Shown here: in pieces, positions 1 to 12,009 of the stretch
Layout of the letters: each line of letters starts with the position of its first letter
Position numbering within the stretch: the first letter of the stretch is position 1
From: Dermatemys mawii
Taxonomy: Eukaryota > Chordata > Testudines > Dermatemydidae
Length of the DNA: 64,000 bases
Assembly (NCBI GenBank): GCA_007922305.1
Contig: ML677343.1
Location: 35,223,541-35,287,540, forward strand
Direction of reading: 5' to 3'
Translations under genes and position numbers: made by a program
Notes under the pieces: model-generated
Seen by the model: the letters and a program-made list of their open reading frames with translations, nothing else
Databases searched by the model: none
Told to the model about the DNA's origin: nothing

Positions 1-319
1 CCCACCTCCCCGGTACTAACATGTACTCCAGGTGAATTTATAAGTAAGAAATGATTTTATCAAGTACAGAAAGTAGGATTTAGGTGGTTCCAAGTAGTAA
101 CAGATGGAACAAAGTGAATTACCAAATAAAATAAACTCGTGTGTTCTATGTCTAAGAAACTGAATACAGATAAAATCTCACCCTCAGAGATGTTTCTATC
201 ACTGACTGGATGCCTTCCTAGTCTGGGCACCATCCTTTCCCCTGGTACAGCCCTTGTTCCAGCTCAGGTGATAGCTAGAGGATTTCTCATGATGGCCGCC
301 TCCTTTGTTGTTTTCCACC

Positions 320-800
320 CCTTATAGATCTTTTGCATAAGGCTATGTTCATCGGCCAAACTGGACAATCCCTACGTAAAAGGATAAATGGACACAAATC
401 AGATATTAGGAATGGCAATATACAAAAGCCTGTAGGAGAACACTTCAACCTGCCTGGACATACAATGGCAGACCTAAAGACAGCCATCCTCTAGCAACAA
501 AACTTCAAGACCAGACTTCAAAGAGAAACTGATGAGGTCCAGTTCATCTGCTAATTCGACACTATTAGGTTTGGACTTAATATTGACTGTGAATGGCTCG
601 CCAATTACAAAAGCAGTTTCTCCTTTCTGGGTGTTCACTCCTCCAGATCACCTGCTGGAAGTGGGTCCCCCCCCCGATTGAATTTACCTTGCTTTCTTGC
701 CTGCTATTTATACCTGCCTCTGGAGATTTCCACAACATTCATCTGATGAAGTGGGTCTTAGCCTTGGCTACCCTTCTGATACTAGACTTCCTGCTTTAAA
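320..800 (+). mobile_element. Penelope-like element 3' part with GIY-YIG endonuclease fragment
   Basis: A plus-strand frame from about 345 to 494 reads AMFIGQTGQSLRKRINGH, then a GEHFNLPGH block. This is the GIY-YIG endonuclease end of Penelope-like retroelements, with a Phe where the second Tyr of the motif is expected. The frame stops after the LKTAIL block, but similarity to the family continues to about 640 in broken frames (NFKTRLQRE, then VQFIC). The noncoding tail follows: a TATTTATACCTGCC tract near 708 and the CTGATGA motif at 743-749 that opens the hammerhead-like tail of these elements. The upstream reverse transcriptase is absent, so this is a truncated, dead copy. Confidence 0.8.
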
Positions 801-953
801 GAGACTTTAAAAGAATCATTTGTGTTGCCATTGAAAAACTCAGATACCTATATCAGTACCTAATTATGTTTTTTGCTTTTTGGGGTGGGCTAGGCCAAAA
901 GTATGTTGTATAGATTGTAATGAAACTCGTAATAGGGTATTATCCCCTTAAAT

Positions 954-1674
954 CAGCGAACCCTGGGGGTTTGCGAAATGTCACAGGGGGTTCTCAGGAA
1001 AAAATTCCCTAATGGAGGACAGAGCTGTCCCTAGGCACTCCGGGCAGCATGAGGCCAGCAGCTCAGAGACCCTGGACTTCCAAGAGCTAAGCAGATCAAA
1101 GCAAGCAACTCTATCACACTGAGGAGATTTAAACTTCAAGACTCCTTATAAGAAATGGAAAGGGAGGTGGATTTTTTTTTTTGCTGTTTTTAAAATTAAA
1201 TAGGCAGCTAGTATTGTTTTTAAAATTATGAAGAAGAAGTTTAAGCTTTGTTGTAATGTGCATTGTTTCCTTGGACTGCTCAAGACCTGAACGCTTGTGT
1301 AGGAGGAAATCTTTGTTGGCTTCCTAAATATTTTCATGCGGTTTCACATTTGATACTCCTTGATGAAACATAGGAGCCTTATCTCATAACAAGCTTATTC
1401 AATGTGATACAAGCTACAAAAGTGAGATCTTGACAGAGTGTTTCTGTTTTCATAAGTGTAATAAAAATACTGTAATGATCATAATAATTAATAATAAATA
1501 GTGTGTAATAAGCATGTCATAAAAACAAATGTTATATTTCCAAGATCACTGCTTTTATAATTTATACTCAGGGAAAGGAGAAAATCCCTGGAAATATTCA
1601 TCTTGTGGAGGTGGTTTGCAAGATGACATTTTAGTGAAAGGGGTTCACAGGTTGTTAAAGTTTGGGAACCACTG
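954..1674. mobile_element. Non-autonomous hAT element
   Basis: The element starts CAGCGAACCC and ends GGGAACCACTG, as in hAT elements whose consensus end is CAGTGGTTCCC. It is flanked by an 8-bp duplication, ccttaaat (946-953) and ctttaaat (1675-1682), with one mismatch. The termini are diverged. The interior (about 720 bp) is AT-rich and has no transposase similarity. It lies just after the Penelope fragment. Confidence 0.75.
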
Positions 1675-1682
1675 CTTTAAAT

Positions 1683-3540
1683 AGTCAATCTTACAAGTTT
1701 GCGTATAGTAAATAAATATTTGGTGACCAGAGTGGTATCCTAATCCAGGAAGAGAGAGTGGCTGCAGAGGTCGGGTGACAGTAAAACTAAAAAAACTGCA
1801 CCTTCAACCTTTGGGACTGCAAAGACGCCATCAGAAGAAGAAGAAAAGGTTCAAAATGTTTGGTTGTTTATGGGGAATGTACTTGTTTGGTAGAGGATTG
1901 CCCCACATATCTTGAGAGACTAGTACAGTATATAATAGCTGATGTTATATGTGAGTGGGGCGGCGGGAAGGTGGTGGTATTACTGAGTGAAATGGGAGCT
2001 AAAATTTATAGCCTGCTCTAAAGCCAGATACTTTGAATTGAATCAGCAGACAAAACATTTGCAGCAATTGGTGATTTTGTAGAATTTGCAGATGAAATAA
2101 TTCCTGAATATATAGCTGAATTGTCACACTCCCCGTCAGTACCCAGCCCAGACTGGGGAGGCTAATGATCCAACCAGCAGATCAAATTCAATGAGGAATC
2201 CTAGTCACATACTACTTGAGGTACATTGTGCATATACTAAAAAGAAACTGACTTAAAAAACTTAACAGTTTGGAGAGATGATGCATTAAGGGACTCAGTG
2301 CATAGTGTACAAAATGGAGCAACCCAAAAATGGGTATGATGGGGGCTGATTTTTACTGTAAAACGTGCCCTGTACATTTGCTGTTGGCAATGGAGATAGC
2401 TACTAATGATGTCAGTGAGCTGCAACACTGTCCTAGAATCTGTGCAACATATGAACTGGGGGACAAGTAGAAAGGACAACATGGAAAACTTTAATATTTC
2501 TACATGACACAATTAATCTGGGCTCTTAGCTGGGGTTTAGCCTTTACCCCCCACCCCTTCTGCACACACATGTTTGGAGGTGCTCTGAAATCAGGCAAAT
2601 TTTCCCATTTGGGAGTGTAGATTAGAACTCAGGTTCTGCTTTGTCAGTCAGGAACCTGCTCTCTTTGCAATGAGGATGCATGCTACATTGTTCAACAGCT
2701 GATAGTTCTCTAATTCCCTTCCCATAATGCCCCTCCCCACCAAAGGATGGACAAGTTCCCCTATGGTGGATTCCTTCCTCATCATAGTGTGTCCCAACAC
2801 AATGAACCATGAGAGATGTCCCCAGAGAGAGACAAGTGAGTGCTGAAACAGCAACGGCACAGTAATGGGTTAGGGCTTTGCCATGCAGATGCTCACACCT
2901 GTGCTAGGCTAACCCAGGTGCTCAGACCACTGGAGTTAAATGTGCAGTGTAGAAATAGCCTACGGGATCGTCTTCAACTGTAACCGCTAGCTCGAATTAC
3001 TACACTTGTTACTCCACTCTAACTAACCTCCCTGGAATCGGAGTGGCCATGCTGTGAAACAACGCTGGAGGTACAGGGAGTAATTGGATTAGGAGCTGAT
3101 CAATTGTGCTGATTTTGAGCTTGTAGCCTATAGCTGCATCCCCTTGGATTGCTGTCTTGAGCATCAAGAGTACTCAGACTTCAGCCCATTTCCTCCCTCC
3201 CCCCAGGCCAGCTAGCTCATTTAAAGCACCACTTAAGTCAAGCTAGAGATTTTTGTGTATGAACAGCAGTCAGGCTAGAAGCAGCTCTTGAGTTATACCG
3301 AGCACTAACATCAGAGTGAAGGCAAGCCAAATATTGTGTTCTTTCATTGTGTGAAGTTGGTCTGCAATGTAAATGATGATTGCTTTAAGGATAAACCCTA
3401 TAGAAAAGGTAACAAATTGGGGCACAGAAATGTACAGGTCAGTGCAGATGTCACTTCACAACAACATAGCTGAGGGTTTAAGATTCATCAGTCTTCAGAT
3501 GACAAGACGAAGTCCACTAAGAATCCTGTAACATTTCTAC
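1683..3540. other. No gene recognised
   Basis: This stretch has only short open frames. I found no splice-flanked exon and no recognisable protein. Some of it may be non-coding flank of the gypsy relic that follows, but nothing supports that directly. Confidence 0.4.
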
Positions 3541-3549
3541 AACTGTTTA

Positions 3550-4450
3550 ATTTAGATGATAATAAACAAAGTGTTTGGATTCCTTTACAAGTGGAAGAAA
3601 TAAGATTAAAAGTGGGGTTTGATACTGGTTCTGCTGTCTGTAATTTCACAGCAGTATCAGAGGCTATTTAAAGAGGTGAACTTGCAGAATACTCAGTGCT
3701 ACTAAAACCGTATACAGAGAACATCCTCATTCCCCCAGGTGATGGTATGGTTGATGGTAACATAACTATAAACAGCCTATGCAAAACTTCCGTTGTAAAG
3801 CAGTGGGTACTTCATTGTTTGGTAGAGAATGGCTGTGACTCCATCACAAAATAGAAATCACCTGAACTTTTGAAGAAAGCAGCTGTTGTCTTTCAGGATA
3901 TGTGAATGTGAAAGCAAAAATTGTGCTTGAAGAGGGAGCAATTTTAAATTTTTTTCAAAGCTTGTCCAGTATCTTGTGCAATATGGTCAAAGTGTAGAGA
4001 CATGATTTCAGCATTTACAAGGTTCCGCTTGATCCAAAGTTAACGGGGGTGAATGGAACATCCCTATAATGCTACTAACGAAAAAAGAATATGGTTATCT
4101 ACATGTGTGGTGATTTCAAGTTTACCATTAACTCAGTATTGCATGCTTTACCTAGAGTAGGGCACATTTGCCTCAGAGCTGGGAGTGTTCCTCCAAAATC
4201 TTCCTTACCCAAGCCTATCTGAAAATGGAGATTAAAGATGGTGACAAGAAGTGCCTCACTATTAACACACACCTTAGAATAATTAGTGTAACAGGATAGT
4301 GTTTTGGAGTAGCATCACACCTGCTTTTTGGTAGCAAGCCATGAAAACAAGTAGCAGAGTATTCCTGACACTGTTACTTAGATGATTGGGAGCCAATGAT
4401 GAGAACCGTCAAAAGGTATTAGTGCAGCTGAATATGGTCTTAGAGCAAAC
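3550..4450 (+). pseudogene. Degraded Ty3/gypsy-like protease and reverse transcriptase
   Basis: At 3621-3635 the plus strand encodes DTGSA, the active-site signature of retropepsins, inside a frame reading LKVGFDTGSAVCNFTAVSEA. From about 4100 to 4330 further pieces follow the gypsy reverse-transcriptase order: CGDFKFTIN, a PRVGHI block and LTINTHL, with stops and frame changes between them. This fits protease followed by the RT palm of a gypsy element of the K02A2.6-like type often seen in vertebrates. No LTR was found. The copy is old and non-functional. Confidence 0.7.
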
Positions 4451-4534
4451 TTAGAGTTTCGATTGTTTGTCAAAAGAAATGGTACCAAATGTGCCATACA
4501 CTGTGATGCCACAAATAGATTAGTGGAAACTGGT

Positions 4535-5215
4535 GACTCCAGACAGCTACCAGTCAATCGCTGGTCACTTTGGAGTCAGAAAGCCAACTGTTAGGGCTGC
4601 GTTAATGCAAGTGTGCAGGGTCATTAATCACATCCGTCTATGAAGGATTGTGAGTCTTGGAAATGTGTGTGAAATAGTGGATGACTTTGGGACAGTGGGA
4701 TTCCCTAAATGTGGCAGGGTGATAGATGGCATGCATATCCCGATTTTGACCCCGGACCATCTTGCAACTGAGTAATTAATACTCAGTTAATATTAATACA
4801 TTAATAGAAAAGGCTACTTCTCTATGACATTGCAGGCATCTGTGGATCACGTCGGGTGTTTCGCTGACATCTATGTGGGGTAGTCTGGGAAGGTGCATGA
4901 CTCATCAGGGACTTTCTTTTCAGACCAGAAGATTCCAGTGAGTGATGTTGAAATGCTCATAGTGATCCTGGGAGACCCAGTGCACATCTTACTCTCTTGG
5001 CTCATGAAGCCTTACACGGGACACCTGGACAGCAGTAAGGAGCAATTCAAAAATAGGCAGAGCAGGTGCAGAATGATGGTAGACTGTACCTTTGGCAAGC
5101 AAAATCATGCTGGTGCTGCCTTTATCCAGGTTAGAACTAAATGAGGAAAAATTCACATGGTCATAGCAGCCTGCTGTGCACTTGATAAAATTTGTGAGGC
5201 TAAGGGTGATAAGAT
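4535..5215 (+). pseudogene. HARBI1-like PIF/Harbinger transposase relic
   Basis: Pieces in shifting plus-strand frames follow the order of HARBI1-type transposases. A helix-turn-helix region with SYQSIAGHFGVRKPTVR lies near 4545-4600. VIDGMHIPI near 4719-4746 carries the first catalytic Asp. VILGDP near 4960 carries the second Asp and is followed by a WLMKPYTGHLDSS block. VDCTFGKQ near 5076-5100 sits where the family has an acidic-CAFG motif, with Asp in place of the usual Glu. Several stop codons and frame changes make it non-coding. The frame at 4893-5144 is only the best preserved fragment. Confidence 0.8.
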
Positions 5216-5849
5216 TCGCTGGGATGTAGCATGAAGGCAGATTGCCTACTGGCTGATTTTGAGCAGCCAGATAGCAGGGCTATTAGAATGGCATAACAGT
5301 TATTTGAATAAAGAAAGCTTTGAGACAACATTTTGACCATGAGAACCAGTAATGTCTTTCTATACCGCACTCTGCCATGCTTTGTTAATTTACTGTTTTG
5401 CATGAAAATTTTGATGGTTCCTGACCGGGATTTGTAGTGAGCAAATGATCAGATTGCCAGTATGTATAAACAGTTCCTCAGAAGTACTATAATTCAAATT
5501 CAGGAGAGTAATCGTAAGCTAATTGCTTTGGTTTGAGGCTCTCAGCCTAAAGGTGGCTTTCATCTTCCATGAAGCTGAGTATTTTCTAGATAAATTTAAA
5601 TTCATATATAAATTTTCTCGATTATTTGTAACAGAGAGAGAATCCTGGGAGGAGAGATCCCACCTGCTGAGTGATAACCAGGATAAGCCACAAATGTTTG
5701 TCCTAGAGCTAACATTTGTGGAGTGTCCACACCAGCCTTTACAAATGTGTGAAGTAGCTCAAGTTAATGGACAATACATTAAGCAGAGTTAAACTCTAGT
5801 GTACACAAGCCCTGATTAGGCTGAATTGTGCTGCTGTAGCTCCATAGTG
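5216..5849. other. Unassigned repeat-like sequence
   Basis: No gene is visible. The part from about 5690 to 5850 (taaactctagtgtacacaag and the text around it) resembles ends of non-autonomous DNA transposons common in turtles, but I could not define boundaries or a target duplication. Confidence 0.3.
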
Positions 5850-6280
5850 TAGACCACATGGCCAGCCGGCAGCTCCGGAGCTGCATGCGGCTCTTCAAAA
5901 GATAATATGTGGCTCCTGCCGGAAGCCAACAGTGGGGAGCCAACTCTTGGCAGCCCTGTCAGTCCCCTCCCCCTCCACCAGTGCCTGTTGGCACCGCCCC
6001 CATCAACACGTGCCCATCCCTCCCATCTGCCATGATCAGCTATTTCACAGCATTGCAGTGGCTCTGGCAGGAAGTGGGAGGAGTGAGGACATGGCGCCCA
6101 GCCCGGTTCAGAAGAGGCAGGGTGAAGGTGGGGATTGGAGAAAGCGGTGGAGTGGGAAGCAGGACATGGGGCAGAGCCAGGAGTCCACCAACCCCTGTCC
6201 GGAGCCTGTGTCTCCTTGAATAAAGTACACAGTGACTATAGCTGCTAGGGAAATTGTTAATCAAAATTTTTCTTACACCA
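5850..6280 (+). mobile_element. GC-rich 5' non-coding part of hAT element
   Basis: The block begins around the ccagccggcagctccggagc motif near 5862 and is GC-rich up to about 6200. It leads directly into the hAT transposase relic at 6280. It is best read as the 5' non-coding part of that element. The overlapping open frames here (5909-6223, 5932-6219 and the reverse frame) are composition effects. Confidence 0.5.
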
Positions 6281-7540
6281 TCTAACAATGGAAGGCAAGT
6301 GCCAATGGAAAAGAAAATCCACAGAGTAAAATCGAGGCTTCTAACAGGAGTGGGAGAACAAGTAGTTTTCCGTTGAATGTAACGATAAGGCCATTGGTGT
6401 CGTCTTTGCCAGGTGTGTATCTCTCAGTTCAAATCTTCAGACTTGCAACATCATTTCACTTCTAGCCATTCACATATGGATCAAGAATTCTCACTGAAAA
6501 TTTTGAAAAAATAAACAGATGTAAAAGCCCAGTTCTTCGCCAGATTTGCCAGCTGATTGTGGACTGTAATGTTAGCATCCTATTATGTGGCCTGGCACAT
6601 AGCCCATGCGAAAGAGCCCTACTCTGGAGGCGAGTTTGTAAAAATGTGCCTCACTGATGTGATTTCAATCCTGTCACCAGTGAATGAGAATCCACAGAAG
6701 AAAATTTCTGGCTTGCAGCTTTCATGCCATGCAATAGAATGCAGAATCTCCGACCTGAACAGTGACCTCAAATTGCAACTGCACTCACAACTTCAGCAGA
6801 GTGAGAATCTGAACATCGCTTTGGATGAGTCATGCGATCTACAGGATAACTCAGTTATCGGTATTTGTCCGGACTGTGTCTGACAGCTCTGTTGTAAGGG
6901 AAGAGCTCCTGGATATCGTGCCACTGAAGGACAGAACTCGTGGATGAGATGTAAAGGAGGCATTGATGATGATAGTTGTAAAACACCCCTTTCCTTTACA
7001 GAAGCTCACTGCCATTACAACAGTTGGGGCTCCATCCATTTGGAGATCTGTGAATGGATTAGTAGGGCATTGTAAGTGTGAAGAGAGCGTTCACTAATTT
7101 TGGACATTTTACTGTATTATTCATTGGGAGCAACTGGTATCTCAAAATTGATCACATCATAAAACCTGTCTTGCACATTGAATGCATTTGAGTGAATGAA
7201 ATTCAAAATTTAATTGAAGAACTGGATGAAAACGACTACCCTGCCGATTTGCCATTTCTCTATGCAGTTCAATGGCTCTCAAGAGGTGAAGTTATTTCCT
7301 GGTTTTTTTGAGCTACTGGAACCAGTGAAATTGTTTTATGGAGGAGAAGCACAGAATACACCCTGAGCTTACAGATCCTGGGTGGGTTCTAGACTTACAA
7401 AGAAAATTCCGGTTGCTGTCTGGTCTAGTGCAAGTGTATTTGTTTTCATGTACCAGCTGCAGTTGTTTCACAGACAAAGGCCTGAGGGAGAGCTGACACA
7501 CTTTCCCTCAATCTCCCGGACAGTTTTTTGTATTTTCACA
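6280..7540 (+). pseudogene. Degraded hAT (Charlie-like) transposase
   Basis: The best frame (6557-6883) contains ASYYVAWHIAHAKEPYSGGE, then LSPVNENPQKK and ALDESCDLQD. These match the hAT transposases related to the transposon-derived part of GTF2IRD2 and ZBED-like proteins. Out-of-frame blocks continue in family order: KEELLDIVPLKDRTR-like near 6900-6945, a SVNGLVGHCK-like block near 7040-7075, an AVQWLSRGEV block near 7265, and QLQLFHRQRPEGELTHFPS near 7456-7512. Frameshifts and stops, such as the TGA after 6880, make it a pseudogene. The N-terminal BED zinc finger was not seen. Confidence 0.8.
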
Positions 7541-8090
7541 TTTGCCCACAACTCCCAGTGGCCACGATTCACCATTGCCGACCAATGGGAGTCTCTGGAA
7601 GCAGCAGCCAGCACGTCCCTGTGGCCAGAGGCCAAGTCGTGGAAAGAGAGTGTCCTGAGTTGTAGAAAGAGAAACAGCAAGGTGCATGAATGAGTGACAG
7701 AAGGGGGCAATGGACATGAGTAGAGCTAATCCCCAGATCAGCCAGGAGGAAGTGCCTCTATTGACGAATAGACCCTGTGACAGAGGGCTAATGGGATAAT
7801 CTGGTCCAAGCACAGTGCAGACTATGAATAAGGCATCCCCATTTGATCTGTGCTAATGTAACCCTCCCACCTAGCCTTGCATGATGCTGTGGAAAGTTGC
7901 AGAGTCAATACACTTGATTTGTAAGTGTATATTTATAGAACTTTGTGTGGGGCTGTGTTTGGGTTTAGTCCCAATAGAAATCTGAACTGGAAAGGTCAAA
8001 GGTTTTAAACCTTGAGGGTAACAGACTGTAACTCTGATTAGCTAAGAAAGCTTCTTTATAAAGTTGGCTGTAGCTTGCTTTAATGACTAA
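7541..8090. mobile_element. hAT-related GC-rich tail followed by unassigned sequence
   Basis: The segment 7548-7600 (cacaactcccagtggccacg, then accaatgggag) resembles the inverted ttggcc/ccaatgggag motifs inside the other GC-rich hAT elements of this window, for example near 11770-11810. It probably continues the hAT element from upstream. From about 7700 to 8090 nothing is recognised. Confidence 0.4.
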
Positions 8091-8096
8091 TGGGAG

Positions 8097-8290
8097 AAAG
8101 AGTCATAGACTTTAAGGTAAGAAGGGACCATCATGATCATCTAGGCCTCTTACACATTGCAGGCTACAGACCTTCACCCACCCGCTCCTGTAATAGACCT
8201 CAGTCTCTAGCTGAGTTACTGAAGTCCTCAAATCATGATTTAAAGGTTTCCAGTTACATAAAATTCACTATTTGCACTAGTTTAATCCTG
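8097..8290 (-). mobile_element. CR1 LINE 3' end fragment
   Basis: The plus strand reads catagactttaaggtaagaa, then gaccatcatgatcatctagg. This is the reverse complement of the usual CR1 3' end seen repeatedly in this window, for example at 48225. The fragment is short, 5' truncated and non-coding. Confidence 0.7.
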
Positions 8291-8559
8291 CAAGTTGTCA
8301 GCTTGCTCTGGGCCAGATGTTGAATCAGCAAGCTACAGGAAAGTGAGAGATTTGTGGGGAGTCCCCTGGAGGTACAGAGGTAAAACAAGACCCTTTATTT
8401 TGCTTTTTCCTTCCCCAACTTATTGCTAAAAGGCTACTGATCTAAATCTTACTTCATGCAAATCCTCCTGAAAATGTACTTGAGCCATGAAATCTTCAAA
8501 AAGTGAGGGCAAATAAAACTTTAAAAACAACCAAACCCTGCAATGATTACGATGTGTAG

Positions 8560-8700
8560 TAGCCTTATTGGCCTGAGCAATAGCATGAGCTGAATTTTGT
8601 ATGCAGAGTTGTTATAGCTATGCTGACTGAAAAAGAGCTCTGTGATGTCTGAAAGCGTGTCTCTCTCACCAACAGAAGTTGGTTCAATAAAAGATATTCC
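8560..8700 (+). mobile_element. Penelope-like tail with hammerhead-like layout
   Basis: The segment contains gactgaaaaagagctctgtg, then tctgaaagcgtgtctctc and ccaataaaa-type sequence ending ttcaataaaagatattccct. The order CTGA, a stem, GAAA and a short stem matches the tail layout of Penelope-like elements, but here the CTGANGA box is degraded to CTGAAAA. Assignment rests on layout and on remembered family consensus only. Confidence 0.45.
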
Positions 8701-9269
8701 CTCACCATCTCATTTGACTTTTGTCACTTGTGTTCCTTCTCTTCGCCCTCTTTGTGCGTTTATGATCCTCATTTATTGTCATGTTGAATTTAGTTTGTAA
8801 TCTCTCCATTGCTGGCACCATGGTGTACTCATTAGTGAGCGCCACATCTTAGATAACTTGTTCGTAGAAGAAATTTCTTGCTATCATTTAGAAGTTGGCT
8901 TATGCTCTGAAGCATGAAGCTTTAGTTTCCTATCAAAGTAGGAGTGTAGTTTTCTTTTAAATCCCTATTAACATAACTCTGGATGTTCTCACTATCCGTA
9001 TAAATGTCCAATCCACTTTTGAATCCTGCTAATGATATATTGCAGCCAAGAGCTGAGAAGACTAATTATGCGTTGCATAACTGCACCTTCATCTCCTTTT
9101 TTAATAAACACGCCAAAAACATAGAGTAGGCAAACCAAAAATGGATATAAAGTTATCTTCTAAACTGTAATTTTAGAGAGGAGCTATATATTATTATTCA
9201 TCCTGCTGAGCACTTAGCAATGCAAGTAAGCCTAGAGACTTTCACAAAAATAGAGGAAAATCTTAAAAA

Positions 9270-10245
9270 AAAAAAATCTTAGGATGAATACAATGTGATT
9301 AAATTCAGCGTTGGACACTGCAGAGCAGTGCACATTAGAGGGAATAATTTGACTCCTCCTACACTTTACTGGGTTCTAAATTAACTGTATCAAGTCAGAA
9401 AAAGACCTGGGCATCACTGTGGACAGATCAGTGAAGATCTTTGCCCAATGTGCAGTTGTTTTCAAAATATCAAACAAAATATGAGGATGTATAAGGAATA
9501 GGATAGAGAATAATACTGAAAATATTTTGCCATTCTATAAATTAACAGTATGCCCTCCCCTAAAATGTTGAATTCAGTTATGGTCACACCTATCTCAAAA
9601 GATTTTTTGTGGCATTAGAGGAGGTTCAGAGACATTGATAAAAATGATTAAGGACATGGAAAAAGTAATAGCAAGAGGGAATGAAAGGACTGGAATTATT
9701 TGCCATAGAAAGGAGACAAATAAGAGGGAAGATAAAATACAAAATAATAAATGTATAGGTAAGGTAGATAGGGTGAATAAAAGTTCCCATTCTCATAATA
9801 CAAGAACAAATGGGCATTCTATTACATTCAAAGATGGCAAACTCAGAACTAATAAAAGGAAATGTGTGTTCACTCACTGCACAATTAGCCAGCAGAATTT
9901 ACAGCTACAAGGTGTCATTTAGGACAAGAGATTAGTGGAATTCAGAAAAAGATTAGACATTTATATGGATAATAAAAGATCCAGAATAGTTAGAGTACAC
10001 TTACAAAAATACAATAACTTTGGAAGGGTTACAAACCTTCCTGATTTAGGTCATGAGCTATCTTTTAAACTATTCTGGGATCGGAAGAAACTTACCTGAG
10101 GGCCAGTTATTATATAGCTGCCTGCTGCAAAGTTTCTCTTCTCAACCACTAGTGTTGTTAGCCATTGATGGAAACAGGACACTGGACTAGACTGACCACT
10201 AATGTGATTATCTGACAGTTCCTATGTACTAGAAGATTCAATGAT
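9270..10245 (+). mobile_element. CR1 LINE, 3' third
   Basis: Translated plus-strand pieces such as SEKDLGITVDRSVK near 9398 and SQVWSHLSQK-like sequence near 9575-9605 follow the C-terminal part of the CR1 RT protein. The non-coding CR1 3' part runs to the cagttcctatgtactagaag region at about 10230. Multiple stops are present. The frame at 9635-9922 lies inside this fragment and is not a gene. Confidence 0.75.
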
Positions 10246-10249
10246 CCTA

Positions 10250-11445
10250 CACAAACCCGTGAAACAAAAAGACAAAATCAGCTATCTCACAAGATGAAAT
10301 TGCTGAAGAACCTGCAGTAGGACCCACAACATTTTGCTTCAGATGTAATTGTGTACATTTTGAAGTGATTGTGGCTGTAATGGGCCACAGGGTCCCAGAT
10401 AAAAAAATTATAATTTGAAGTAGTGACTTATTTATTCCATACACAATTCCTTATGTAGAGATATTTTCCCTGTCTTTTATCATCCAACTAGGCTTACTTG
10501 GTTGAAACATCCAGTCCAAGGAATTAAACTATTGCCCTTTCTCCTCAAAAAGAAGAGGTGGAAGATACAGATATATACTTTAAAAGCCAGTGTAGTAAAT
10601 TTATTCACAAAAGGAATACACATACGTGCACTTTTGAGAATTGCAGAACCTGTTAGTATATATTGTTTCACAGCATGTGTATAGCTAGAGCTATGGAATA
10701 AGTAGGCAGGCTTCTGGGCAGGTTCCTGACACCAGCTACGCCTAATTGTACAGAAGAGGGTCATTCCTAAGGAGGTAAGAGGAGGGGGATTTTGCTGGGC
10801 TTTCTTTTCTTGACAGTGTCGTGGCAGCATGACTTTTGTTTCTGTAAATGGTATTGCTTGGCAAGATGAATAGATGGCTGAGACTTGGTTTTTATAAGAA
10901 TGCATTTTGCCAGCAGGGTTTTGAAAGTGTAGGACGTACCGGCATTGGCTCTGTTTTTATAGCCTGTTTTATTTTTCTGATTCAGAACCTACAGTCTGCT
11001 CTTCTGCAATGTGGTAATGAGATCTAGGACAATAATGTCAGGCTATATCTGAGCAATTGGATTAAAGGAAGCCCTTGGTATAGGACAAAGGTTGGTGTAA
11101 CATACATTGGACCATGTGACCAAATGTTAGCCAATTCCCCAAAGACAACTCTTTTACTCCTGGCAAGGTTTAACAGATTGCTTTTGGCTTCTCTCAAATC
11201 AGCACATTGTAGTTAATAGTTTAAAACATTTGGAAAAACACAACACAACAAAGGTTGAAGGTGTTACCTTTAATTGGACTACATTTAAAAAATTAATATT
11301 GGGAAGTTTTCTCCTAGTTTCCTTTTTCTGTCATTGACCTGATGATGGGAATACTTTGCACTGTTCTAGAGCTTGCCTCGTTTTTAGAATAGGAGATTTC
11401 AGCAAACCTGGGAAAGAAGACTTGTTGCTAAAGCAGCTACTATAT
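10250..11445. other. No gene recognised
   Basis: I see no credible exon or protein family. The two opposing frames at 10480-10905 and 10502-10684 have no recognisable motif or splice context. A tract near 11255-11300 (aggtgttacctttaattgg) resembles an inverted Penelope-type tail but is too short to call. Confidence 0.4.
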
Positions 11446-12009
11446 GAGGGGTAGGCATATTTTTGGGCCCGAGGGCCACATCTGGGTATGGAAATTGTAT
11501 GGTGGGCCATGAATGCTCACATAATTGGGGGTTGGCGTTTGGGAGGGAGGGAGGGCTCTGGCTGCGTGTATAGGCTCTGGGGCGGGACCAGAAATTAGGG
11601 GTTCAGGGTGCGGGACGGGCGCCGGGCTGGTACAGGGGGTTGGGGAGTGGGAGGGAGTCGGGGTGCAGGCTTTGGGTGGCACTTACCTCAAGCAGCTCCT
11701 GGAAGCAGCTGCACGTCTCCCCTCTAGTTGGCTCTGTTCATTGCCCAGTCTGCAGACACCACCCCTGCAGCTCCCATTGGCCCCATTTTCTGACCAATGG
11801 GAGCTGCGGGGGCAGCACTTGTGTCAGGGGTAGTGTGTGGAGCCCCCTGGCTATCCCTACATGTAGGAGCCAGAGAGGGGACATGCCGCTGCTTCTGGGA
11901 GCTGTGCAGCCCAAGCGCCCAACCCCTTACCCTGGCAGGAGCTTGAGGGCCAGATTAAAATGTCTGAAGGGCCGGATGCGGCTCCCGGGCTGTAGTTTAC
12001 CCACCCCTG
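11446..12009. mobile_element. GC-rich non-autonomous hAT element
   Basis: The termini are gaggggtaggcatatttttg and gtagtttacccacccctg, a diverged version of the CAGGGGTGGGCAAACTA inverted repeat of Charlie-type hAT elements. The flanks tactatat (11438-11445) and cgctatat (12010-12017) match at six of eight positions, as expected of an old 8-bp target duplication. The overlapping open frames here (11525-11833 and 11640-12059) are GC-rich artefacts. Confidence 0.85.
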